A stretch of 64,000 nucleotides of DNA. It comes from PALSA-612 sp963791225 (GTDB lineage: Bacteria > Actinomycetota > Thermoleophilia > Gaiellales > Gaiellaceae). Below the pieces are notes generated by a model. The model searched no databases and was not told the DNA's origin. It saw only the letters and a program-made list of their open reading frames with translations. Positions within the stretch are counted from its first letter, which is position 1, and each line of letters starts with the position of its first letter. Below, one piece after another: positions 16,491-23,849 of the stretch. The DNA lies in NCBI GenBank assembly GCA_963791225.1, contig CAWBRV010000008.1:806001-870000 (forward strand), given 5' to 3'. Position numbers and translations under genes: made by a program.

Positions 16491-17461
16491 CGGCAGTCGC
16501 TCCCGCCGTGACGGAACGACCGCAGGATCGCGTCATCCGTCGGCAGCACAAGCCTCCTCGTGACTGGGCCAAGTGGGGCCTCGGCGTCTACTTCGCCATC
16601 TTTCTCGTCTTCCTCTACGCGCCGATGATCCTGATGGCGATCCTGTCGTTCCAGGGGTACTACGGCGGCGTCACCTTCCCGTTCAAAGGTCCGGTGAGCC
16701 TGGACTGGTGGCGCACGATCTTCGAGAGTCGGGTCGGCAACATCTACACGAACGCAGATGCGATCCGGACCGCCGGTCAGGGCTCGCTCGAGATCAGCCT
16801 CGCGGCCGGCGCGGTCGTCGCGTTCCTGGCGTTCTCGCTCTCGATGGCCTTCCGTCGCCGCTTCCGGGGCGACAGCATCGCCTTCTACGTGATCATGCTG
16901 GCGCTGATGGCGCCCGGCTTCCTGCTCGGCCTCGGCACGCAGATCTTCTGGAAGGCGATCAACGAGCAGACGTCGCTCTGGCACACCGCGCTCGGGACGA
17001 ACACGGTCTGGGGGATTCCCTTCGGCTTCCTGGTCATGGTCGCCATTTGGAACCGGTACGACGACCATATCGACGAGGCTGCGCGCGACCTCGGCGCGAA
17101 CGCGGCGAGAACGTTTGCGGAGGTGACGCTGCCCCTTGTCTGGACAGGCGTCTTCGGTGCGTTCCTCTTCGGGTTCACACTGACCTGGAACGATTACGAC
17201 AGGACCGTGCTGAACGTGGTCGGAGACCCGACCCTCCCGCTCGAGATCGTCGGTCTCATTCAGAACTCCGCGCTGCGGCCGGACCTCTACGCGCTCGGGA
17301 CGGCGACGACGCTCGTCACGCTTGCGCTGCTCATGTTCCTCCTGGTCGTCATCTGGGTGCGGACCAAGTTCCGGTCGACCCCCGTGCACCGCGTCGAGGA
17401 AGAACTCGGGCTCGGCGGCGGGATCGACGCCGAGGCCGTCGAGCACGTCGCGCAGGCGTAG
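16487..17461 (+). CDS. ABC transporter permease (PotC-like)
   Basis: A 324-residue inner-membrane permease with six predicted helices and the EAA coupling loop 'DEAARDLGANAARTFAEVTLP' (split here: EAARDLGAN then TFAEVTLP). GTG 16487 has GGAGG just upstream and overlaps the previous stop by 4 bp. It completes a binding protein-ATPase-permease-permease operon. An insertion between helices one and two ('ESRVGNIYTNADAIRTAGQG') is longer than in typical PotC. Ligand specificity is not readable from the permeases. Confidence 0.9.
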   Translation: MTAVAPAVTERPQDRVIRRQHKPPRDWAKWGLGVYFAIFLVFLYAPMILMAILSFQGYYGGVTFPFKGPVSLDWWRTIFESRVGNIYTNADAIRTAGQGSLEISLAAGAVVAFLAFSLSMAFRRRFRGDSIAFYVIMLALMAPGFLLGLGTQIFWKAINEQTSLWHTALGTNTVWGIPFGFLVMVAIWNRYDDHIDEAARDLGANAARTFAEVTLPLVWTGVFGAFLFGFTLTWNDYDRTVLNVVGDPTLPLEIVGLIQNSALRPDLYALGTATTLVTLALLMFLLVVIWVRTKFRSTPVHRVEEELGLGGGIDAEAVEHVAQA

Positions 17462-17501
17462 CCGAAACCGAGCCGGAGCGTTCGGCCGTACTGTGACCGG
17501 G

Positions 17502-18899
17502 ATGCGGCTCGCCTGGATCGCGGTGCTCGTGCCCCTGCTCTGCGGGGCCGCCGCCGCACAGGCTTTCGTCCGGAGCCAGCCGGTGCGGAGCGCGGAGGTC
17601 GACGTCTCGAGCTTGCCCGGCCCGCAGACGAACGCGACGATCACCGTCGACCCGACGAATCCCGACGTCCTACTCGCGGGATCGAACAGCCTGCTCGAGG
17701 GGACGCAGCGGATCTACAGCTCGACCGACGGCGGCCTGAACTGGGCGAACTCGATCACGGTGCGACCCGCCGACGACATCGCCAGCGCCTGCCCCTCCGA
17801 CCCCGGCGTCGCGATCGACCTGACCGGCCGCCAGTACTACTCGTACGACCTGGCGACGCCGTGCAACGCGCAGGGCTCCTCCCGCATCTACGTGCTGATG
17901 CGCGTGGGCGCGCAGGCGGTGTGGTCGGCACCGGTCCTGGTCGCGCGACTCGGCGGCGCGCGGTTCGACGACAAGCCGGCGATCGCGGTGGACGACTCGC
18001 CTGCGAGCCCGCACAAGAATCGGGTCTACATCGTCTGGTCCCGTATCGCGCGCAACACGAATTCGAGCGTCGTGCTCAGCCACTCGGACGACGGCGGCAG
18101 GACCTGGTCGGCTCCGGTCACTGTGAGCGCGAAGGAAGAGCCCGACGTCATCTACGCGTCGGTTGCCGTCGCTCGCAACGGCACGGTGTACGTCGCCTGG
18201 ACGGACGATACGAACTACAGCGTACGGGTCGTGCGGTCGACGGACGGTGGCCGTCATTTCGGGCTGCAGCACGTGGCCGCGGCGTTCGCGACGATTCCGA
18301 TTCCTCATTGCGGCATCGGCATCGTCGTGGCCGCGGAGCCACGTTCCTGCATCCAGGCCGATCCGACTGTCCTTGTCGACACGTCCGCCGGTCGCTATGC
18401 GGGACGGGTCTACGTCACCTACACAGGGACGAACTTCACCGGGGACGAGGGAGCGGCGCTGTCCACGTTCGACAGCCGCCTGCGGCCCGTGGCGGGGTAT
18501 CCGGTGACGACCGAGCATCGCCTGGTCGCGCCGACGCCGGCGCCCACGCGCTCGGACGAGTTCTGGGTCCAGGGTGCGGTCGACCGCTCGACCGGCGCGC
18601 TCTGGATGTGCTTTTACGACACGTCCGGTGACCCGAAGGCGAAGAAGGCCAGGTACACGTGCACGGTCTCCCGCGACGGAGGACGGACCTGGTCGCGCAC
18701 CGTGCACGCGGCCTCCGTCTTCTCGAACGAGACGCAGAAGGGCGCCGTCTACGAGTACGGCTTCTACCAGGGGGTCGCGGCCTCGCACGGCATCGCGCAC
18801 CCGATCTGGACCGACACGCGCAGGCTGCCGACGCTCAACGAGGAGATCTACACCGTGCGCCTGGCCGAGGCGGCCATGCCCGCCCCGGCCAAGCGGTAG
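17502..18899 (+). CDS. Secreted BNR/sialidase-like beta-propeller protein
   Basis: A 465-residue exported protein: an N-terminal signal peptide (residues 3-22, ending near AQA) followed by several Asp-box turns of the form SxDxGxxW, for example 'SSTDGGLNW', 'SHSDDGGRTW', 'RSTDGGRHF' and 'VSRDGGRTW'. Asp boxes mark six-bladed sialidase-type propellers. I cannot place the arginine triad and nucleophile Tyr of true sialidases, so binding or an unknown hydrolase activity is equally possible. GTG 17493 is an alternative start. It lies 40 bp after the transporter operon; whether it shares the transcript is unclear. Confidence 0.8.
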   Translation: MRLAWIAVLVPLLCGAAAAQAFVRSQPVRSAEVDVSSLPGPQTNATITVDPTNPDVLLAGSNSLLEGTQRIYSSTDGGLNWANSITVRPADDIASACPSDPGVAIDLTGRQYYSYDLATPCNAQGSSRIYVLMRVGAQAVWSAPVLVARLGGARFDDKPAIAVDDSPASPHKNRVYIVWSRIARNTNSSVVLSHSDDGGRTWSAPVTVSAKEEPDVIYASVAVARNGTVYVAWTDDTNYSVRVVRSTDGGRHFGLQHVAAAFATIPIPHCGIGIVVAAEPRSCIQADPTVLVDTSAGRYAGRVYVTYTGTNFTGDEGAALSTFDSRLRPVAGYPVTTEHRLVAPTPAPTRSDEFWVQGAVDRSTGALWMCFYDTSGDPKAKKARYTCTVSRDGGRTWSRTVHAASVFSNETQKGAVYEYGFYQGVAASHGIAHPIWTDTRRLPTLNEEIYTVRLAEAAMPAPAKR

Positions 18900-18903
18900 C
18901 CGT

Positions 18904-19779
18904 CTACCGCGGGAAGCGGTTCTTGAAGTCGTCCGCGATCTCGTCGAACGTGAGCCAGCGGATGCCGTCGTGGGAGTTGATGTGCTCGATGATCCGCTCG
19001 TGCATGAGCAGCACCTGCGGGTGCCCGCTCACGTCGGGATGGATCGTCAGCGTGAAGACGGCGTAGTCCATCTCCCGGTAGACCCAGTCGAACTGGTCCA
19101 TCCAGATCTGCTCGAGGTCGCGCGGGTTGACGAAGCCGTGGCTGTTCGGCGCCGCCTTGATGAACATCATCGGCGGGAGGTCGTCGATGTACCAGCTGGC
19201 CGGGATCTCGATCAGGTCGGTCTCCTCGCCGCGCTGCAGCGGCACCATCCACTCCCCGGCCGGCTTCGAGTAGTCGATCTTCGTCCATGTGTCGCCGACC
19301 CGCACGTAGTACGGCGTGAAGTCGTTGTGCATCAGGCTGTGGTCGTACTTGATGCCGTGCTTGAGCAGGAGCTCGTTGGAGACGGCCGAGAACTCCCACC
19401 AGGGGGCGACGTAGCCGGTCGGCCGGCGGCCGGCGACCTTCTCGATCAGGTCGATGCACTTGAGCATCACCGTCTCTTCCTGCTCCGGCGTCATCGAGAT
19501 CGGGTTCTCGTGGGTGTAGCCGTGCATGCCGATCTCGTGGCCCGCGTCGACGACCATCTTCGTCTGCTCCGGGAACGTCTCGATCGAGTGGCCGGGGATG
19601 AACCACGTCGTCCGCAATCCGTAGCGGTCGAAGAGCTTGAGCAGGCGCGGCGTGCCGACCTCGCCGGCGAACAGGCCCCGTGAGATGTCGTCCGGGGAGT
19701 TCTCGCCGCCGTAGGACCCGAGCCAGCCCGCCACCGCGTCGACGTCGACGCCGTACGTGCAGAGGATCTCCTTCGCCAT
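18904..19779 (-). CDS. Polysaccharide deacetylase family protein (PuuE/NodB-like)
   Basis: A 291-residue NodB-homology hydrolase. ATG 19779 has GGAGG seven bases upstream; the longer open frame is not needed. The metal site is formed by Asp near residues 12-14 ('YGVDVDAV') and the HxxxH motif His86/His90 in 'GMHGYTHEN', followed by 'RRPTGYVAPWW'. This subgroup includes PuuE-type allantoinases and peptidoglycan or imidase-like hydrolases that act on cyclic amides. Given two PuuE-like genes among hydantoinases, imide or ureide hydrolysis is more likely than chitin deacetylation; this is inference. It is convergent with the BNR gene and divergent from the small Cys-rich gene at 19816. Confidence 0.85.
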   Translation of the reverse strand: MAKEILCTYGVDVDAVAGWLGSYGGENSPDDISRGLFAGEVGTPRLLKLFDRYGLRTTWFIPGHSIETFPEQTKMVVDAGHEIGMHGYTHENPISMTPEQEETVMLKCIDLIEKVAGRRPTGYVAPWWEFSAVSNELLLKHGIKYDHSLMHNDFTPYYVRVGDTWTKIDYSKPAGEWMVPLQRGEETDLIEIPASWYIDDLPPMMFIKAAPNSHGFVNPRDLEQIWMDQFDWVYREMDYAVFTLTIHPDVSGHPQVLLMHERIIEHINSHDGIRWLTFDEIADDFKNRFPR

Positions 19780-19815
19780 TTGTGACCTCCGATTCGCTGG
19801 TAGAACGGAGCCTAA

Positions 19816-20142
19816 ATGTGTGGCTTGTGCGGTGTGTTGATGAGCGAGCACTGGGCCGAGGAGAGCGGGGGCAGGCGGGCCCGCGGCTTCCGGGTCGTGC
19901 TGCTGAACCGCGTGCTCTCGCACTACGGCCTGTCCCTCTCCGACTGGGCCGGAAGCGTCTACACGCTGCGTGACGCAAAGGGCCGCTCGGCGGTCGTCAC
20001 CGACATCGGCTCGCTGTGGAGCGAGGCGGAGAAGCTCGCAGGACGCCCGCTCGACCCGCTCGAGCCCGCCCTCCTCTCGACCCTGCCAGCCCCCGTGACT
20101 CTGCAACACGGTGTTGCAGGGAAGGTCAGGAGCCGGACTTGA
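19816..20142 (+). CDS. Small conserved protein with MCGLCG N-terminus, upstream of CobW GTPase
   Basis: A 108-residue protein starting 'MCGLCGVLMSEHW'. The start superficially resembles class II glutamine amidotransferases (Cys2) but the length and remainder do not. 'LNRVLSHYGLSLSDWAGSVY' and 'GRPLDPLEPALL' match a small family I recall beside CobW/G3E GTPases. The two cysteines could bind metal, which would fit a metallochaperone partner. Its TGA overlaps the TTG start of the GTPase gene. The intergenic region upstream is only 36 bp and shared with the divergent deacetylase; TAGAAC at about 19801 could be a -10 box. Confidence 0.7.
   Translation: MCGLCGVLMSEHWAEESGGRRARGFRVVLLNRVLSHYGLSLSDWAGSVYTLRDAKGRSAVVTDIGSLWSEAEKLAGRPLDPLEPALLSTLPAPVTLQHGVAGKVRSRT
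20101..20119. promoter_or_regulatory. Palindrome CTGCAACAC-G-GTGTTGCAG
   Basis: Perfect 9-bp arms around one central base lie at the end of the small-protein gene, 19 bp before the TTG of the CobW GTPase. A closely matching palindrome with 11-bp arms occurs at 40193-40215, again at a gene junction just upstream of a start. It could be an operator, or an RNA hairpin that tunes translation of the downstream gene. Confidence 0.45.
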
Positions 20143-21074
20143 GCTCGAAGACGCCCGTCACGCTCGTTACCGGCTTCCTCGGTTCGGGGAAGACGACGCT
20201 CATCTCCCGGCTCCTGGCCCATCCGGACATGGGCGAGACGGCCGTGATCGTCAACGAGCTCGGCGAGGTCGGGATCGACCACCATCTGCTCCGACGCGTC
20301 GACGAGCGCACGGTCCTGCTCGCCTCCGGCTGCGTCTGCTGCACGCTGCGCGGCGACCTTGCGGACGAGCTCCGCGACCTCGACAGCCGGCGTTCCCGCG
20401 GCGAGATCCCCGACTTCCGGCGGGTGGTCGTCGAGACGACCGGCCTCGCCGACCCGGCGCCGATCGCCTACACGCTCGCGGCCGAGCCGGTCGTCCGGCA
20501 CCACTTCGAGCTCGCCGGGATCGTGGCGACGGTCGACGCCGTCAACGGCCTGGTCGAGCCGGAGTCGACGAAGCAGGCCGCCGTCGCGGACGTGCTCGTC
20601 GTGACGAAGGCGGACGTGGCCGACCCGGCCGCGGTCGAGGCCGAGCTCCGCCGGCTGAACCCGGCCGCCGAGATCGTCGAGGCGAGCTTCGGCGAGATCG
20701 ACCCCGCCCGGCTGCTCGACCGGCCGCCGCGCGACCCGCGAGAGCTCCAGATCGAGGAGAACGGCCATGCCGGCGACATCAGGCCCTTCTGCCTGCTCTT
20801 CGACGAGCCGCTCGACTGGACCGCCTTCGGCATCTGGCTGACGATGCTGCTCCAGGCGCGCGGCGCCGATCTCCTGCGCGTGAAAGGGTTGCTCAACGTC
20901 GGCGGTGTCGGCCCGTTGTCGCTCAACGGCGTGCAGCACGTCGTTCACCCCCCGCAGCACCTGGACGCGTGGCTGGACGACGATCGCCGCTCGCGCCTCG
21001 TCTTCATCGGCCGCGGCCTCGATCGGGAGACGGTCGAACGGTCGCTGCTCGCCTTCGACGCGGCAGCCCACTAG
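20139..21074 (+). CDS. CobW/YjiA-type G3E GTPase, putative metallochaperone
   Basis: A 311-residue G3E GTPase. TTG 20139 (AGGAG upstream, overlapping the previous stop) gives the normal N-terminus. Walker A is 'GFLGSGKTT' (12-20), the metal-binding CxCC motif is 'GCVCC' (64-68), Walker B is 'ETTGLADP' and the specificity motif 'TKAD' appears near residue 155. A CobW C-terminal domain follows. Such proteins load Zn, Co or Ni into client enzymes using GTP. Clients here could be the metal-dependent creatininase, cyclase, deacetylases or M20 enzyme of the window; that is inference. Confidence 0.9.
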   Translation: MSSKTPVTLVTGFLGSGKTTLISRLLAHPDMGETAVIVNELGEVGIDHHLLRRVDERTVLLASGCVCCTLRGDLADELRDLDSRRSRGEIPDFRRVVVETTGLADPAPIAYTLAAEPVVRHHFELAGIVATVDAVNGLVEPESTKQAAVADVLVVTKADVADPAAVEAELRRLNPAAEIVEASFGEIDPARLLDRPPRDPRELQIEENGHAGDIRPFCLLFDEPLDWTAFGIWLTMLLQARGADLLRVKGLLNVGGVGPLSLNGVQHVVHPPQHLDAWLDDDRRSRLVFIGRGLDRETVERSLLAFDAAAH

Positions 21075-21084
21075 GGTCCCCGCC

Positions 21085-22476
21085 GTGCCTCTGACACGTC
21101 GCGAGCTCCTCGGGCGAGCCGGTTTCGCCGTCGCGGCCGGGCCGCTCGCCGCCGCCGTTCCGCGCCGCCTCGTGGCGAAGCCCACGATCCGGCCGTTGCG
21201 GGTCGTCACGCTCGGGATCGAGTGGCCGCCGAGCGTCCTCAAGCAGGCGCAGCTCGACCTCGGCTTCCCGATCAAGCTCCAGGTGCTGAGCTCGATCGAC
21301 CAGGTGCAAGCAGTCCTTGCGAAGCCCGACAGCTTCGACGTCTTCGGCGGCTACGGCTACCAGGCGTCCCGGGTGTGGTTCGCCGGCCACCTGCAGCCGG
21401 TCGACACGCACCGGATCGCCGCCTGGCGCGACCTGTACCGGCTGTTCGCGTGGGGGAAGCTCTCGCCGGGATCCCGTTGCCCGTACGGCCTCGGCGATGC
21501 GCCTTTCCGCTCGCTCTTCCTGCGCGCGGGAACGCACGGCCTGCCGCGCTCGGGCGGCGATCCGACGCGCACCGACGAGATCGTCCAGTGGATCGACGAG
21601 CGGACCGGCCGCCCCTACCACGGCGCGCCGATGCCCCGCTACGTCGTCGGCGTGCCGGCGCACTTCGCCGCGGAGTCGCTCGGCTATCTCCCCGAGGTGA
21701 TCCCGAAGGCGCCCGCCCACGTCTCCTGGGCCGAGCTCCTCAACGTCCGCTGGAAAGGCCGTGTCGCGGTCCAGAACGACCCCGCTGCCGCGTTCGTCGA
21801 CCTCGGCCGGGCCGTCCAGTCGCTCGGGATCATGCGCTTCGGAAACGTGGCCGCGATGACGATCCTCGAGGTCGACCTGCTGACCCGGGTGCTGAGCACG
21901 TACCGCAAGCAGGGCCAGTTCCAGGGCGCCTGGTCGACGTTCAACGACTCGGTCAACCTCGTCGCTTCGAAGGACGTTGCGATCACGCCGCTCTGGCCGT
22001 CGGCGGCCGCGCGCATCGCCGCCGAAGGGGTCAAGGTCTCCTACGCCGTGCCGCCGGAGGGGTACCGCGGCTCGTGCAGCGCAATCGGGATCGCGTCGCA
22101 CGTCACCTCGAAGCCGCGGCTCGACAAGTGCTACGCCTACCTGAACTGGCTCTATCAAGGCTTCTTCGGCGCGACGATGATGCGGCAGGGCTACTACGTC
22201 GCGAACGGCGACGGGCTCGAGGCGTGGATTCGCACCTTCGGCGCGTCGCTTCCGTCGAACCCGTTCAGCGGCGCCGAGTATCGCTACTGGTACGAGGGCC
22301 GACCGGCTGCCTGGCCGCTCCCCGACGTGAAAGGGAAGTCCGGCGCGATCAGGCAGGGCACGCGCCGGGAGGGCGGGTCACTCGCCTCGCGCATGTGCCG
22401 CACGACCGCCTGGAGCTCGTACTTCCACGCCGCCGGCTACCAGGCGAAGCGCTTCCAGGATTTCCTCGGCTCATGA
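21085..22476 (+). CDS. Second PotD/PotF-like solute-binding protein, Tat-exported
   Basis: A 463-residue paralogue of the protein at 12813-14345: 'FDVFGGYGYQASRVWF', 'FRSLFLRAGTHGLP' and 'YRGSCSAIGIASHV' align directly. GTG 21085 gives a compact Tat signal with TRRELL at residues 4-9 and no acidic extension. It starts 10 bp after the CobW gene, and no permease or ATPase lies beside it. It therefore probably feeds the transporter at 14353-17461 as an alternative binding protein with different ligand preference, or is an orphan sensor. Identity with the first copy is substantial but well short of a recent duplication. Confidence 0.88.
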   Translation: MPLTRRELLGRAGFAVAAGPLAAAVPRRLVAKPTIRPLRVVTLGIEWPPSVLKQAQLDLGFPIKLQVLSSIDQVQAVLAKPDSFDVFGGYGYQASRVWFAGHLQPVDTHRIAAWRDLYRLFAWGKLSPGSRCPYGLGDAPFRSLFLRAGTHGLPRSGGDPTRTDEIVQWIDERTGRPYHGAPMPRYVVGVPAHFAAESLGYLPEVIPKAPAHVSWAELLNVRWKGRVAVQNDPAAAFVDLGRAVQSLGIMRFGNVAAMTILEVDLLTRVLSTYRKQGQFQGAWSTFNDSVNLVASKDVAITPLWPSAAARIAAEGVKVSYAVPPEGYRGSCSAIGIASHVTSKPRLDKCYAYLNWLYQGFFGATMMRQGYYVANGDGLEAWIRTFGASLPSNPFSGAEYRYWYEGRPAAWPLPDVKGKSGAIRQGTRREGGSLASRMCRTTAWSSYFHAAGYQAKRFQDFLGS

Positions 22477-22483
22477 TGCGCGT

Positions 22484-22540
22484 CCCTCGCCGGCGTCGGC
22501 TCCCGGCCGGCGGAGCCGGCCTCCGCCGCCGCCTGGCGCC
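22484..22540. repeat. REP-like palindromic repeat, copy 2
   Basis: The sequence ATGCGCGTCCCTCGCCGGCG followed by a GCCGGC-rich hairpin begins 7 bp after the binding-protein stop. The reverse complement of 36541-36596 reads the same first twenty bases and continues similarly. The element creates a false short reading frame (MRVPRRRRLP..) that should not be annotated as protein. It lies in the 169-bp gap before the glycosyltransferase gene. Confidence 0.6.
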
Positions 22541-22645
22541 GCCGGCGGCACGGTGCTCTCCGGCCCCGTATTGCTCATACTGTGACCTCCGGCCCCGCAC
22601 CGCCGGCGGCGCCCGAGGAACGCGCTTCTCAGACGGGCAGGTCGC

Positions 22646-23773
22646 ATGAAGGTCGGCATCGTCGTCCCGTTCTCGTGGTCCTACATCGGGGGCGTGAGCG
22701 AGCATGCCGAGGCGCAGGCGGAGGCGCTCGAGCGGATCGGCTTCGAGACGCGGCTGATCATGGGCGACGACCCGCCGGGCACGTTCTGGCGTCTGCTGCA
22801 TCCGGATGCGGGCCGACTCGACCGGCGCCCGTCGCGCGTGATGTCGATCGGGACGACGGTGACGGTGCCCGCGAACAACTCGCGCACGCACATCGTGCTC
22901 AGCCAGGTCGCCGAGATACGCCTCGCAAAGCTGCTCCGGCGCGAGAAGTTCGACCTGCTCCACGTCCACGAGCCGATGACGCCCGCCCTGTGCGTCGCCG
23001 CGCTCGCACACGCGCGCTCACCGGTCGTCGGCACCTGGCACGCGACCGGCGAGCTCGGCTGGATGAAAGCCGGCATGCCGATGTGGGGGATGCTGATGAA
23101 GCGGATCGACTACCGGATCGCCGTCTCCGAGGTCGCGCGGGCCTCCGCGGCGCGCTACCTGCCCGGCCCGTTCGAGATCATCCCGAACGGCATCACGCTT
23201 CCGCCGCACGCCGACCCGGGCGACCGCGAGAACATCGTCGTCTTCATCGGCCGGCACGACCCGCGCAAGGGGCTCGAGGTGCTGCTCCGGGCCTGGCCCG
23301 AGGTCAGGCGGCAGACGGACGCGACGCTGCGCGTGATCGGCGCCGACCCCCGGGCCGTCCGGCTCCTGATGTCGCGCCATCGCCTCTCGGACCAGGGCGT
23401 CGAGCTGCTCGGCGTCATGGTCGGCGATCCGTTGACGAAGGAGCTCGCGCAGGCGAAGCTGCTCTGCGCGCCGTCGCTCGGCGGCGAGTCGTTCGGCATG
23501 GTGCTCGCGCGGGCCTTCGGGTGCGCGACGCCCGTGGTCGCCTCCGACATCCCCGGCTACGACCAGGTCATGGCGCCCGAGGTCGGGCTCACCGTGCCGC
23601 CCGGGGACGCGAACCGGCTCGGGCAGGCGTTGATCGACCTGCTGACGGACGAGCCGCGCCGCCAGCGGCTCGGCGAGGGTGCGCGGGAGCGGGCGCTCGA
23701 ACGCTACGGCTGGGCCAAGCTGGCTGGCCGGCTGGCGGAGATCTACGAGTCCGTGGTCGCCCGGGCCGCCTAG
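22646..23773 (+). CDS. GT4 family glycosyltransferase
   Basis: A 375-residue retaining GT-B glycosyltransferase. N-terminal 'PFSWSYIGGVSEHAEAQAEAL' is the acceptor domain of PimA-like enzymes; 'FIGRHDPRKGLEVLLRAWP' near residue 203 starts the donor domain; 'GGESFGMVLARAFGCATPVV' contains the EX7E-like donor motif (Glu-Ser-Phe-Gly) and 'ASDIPGYDQV' follows. Enzymes of this group mannosylate phosphatidylinositol or build envelope glycans from nucleotide sugars at the inner membrane face. The next gene encodes a UDP-GlcNAc 2-epimerase fusion, so a cell-envelope polysaccharide role is likely. There is no strong Shine-Dalgarno; GGGCAGGT is 6 bp upstream. Confidence 0.88.
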   Translation: MKVGIVVPFSWSYIGGVSEHAEAQAEALERIGFETRLIMGDDPPGTFWRLLHPDAGRLDRRPSRVMSIGTTVTVPANNSRTHIVLSQVAEIRLAKLLRREKFDLLHVHEPMTPALCVAALAHARSPVVGTWHATGELGWMKAGMPMWGMLMKRIDYRIAVSEVARASAARYLPGPFEIIPNGITLPPHADPGDRENIVVFIGRHDPRKGLEVLLRAWPEVRRQTDATLRVIGADPRAVRLLMSRHRLSDQGVELLGVMVGDPLTKELAQAKLLCAPSLGGESFGMVLARAFGCATPVVASDIPGYDQVMAPEVGLTVPPGDANRLGQALIDLLTDEPRRQRLGEGARERALERYGWAKLAGRLAEIYESVVARAA

Positions 23774-23849
23774 CAAGCGGGTTAGAATCGGGGTCGCAGG
23801 GCGTTCGTCTTGCCTGATCCTTCCACGGAAACCTCCTGAACCCCGGCAC

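Noticed and set aside
19816..19860. MCGLCG start as a class II glutamine amidotransferase
   Set aside because: The protein has 108 residues and no further Ntn-hydrolase motifs; only the first residues look similar.
22487..22600. Small MRVPRRRRLP-type protein after the second binding-protein gene
   Set aside because: The frame lies in a REP-like repeat that occurs elsewhere in inverse orientation, so the peptide is an artefact of the repeat.
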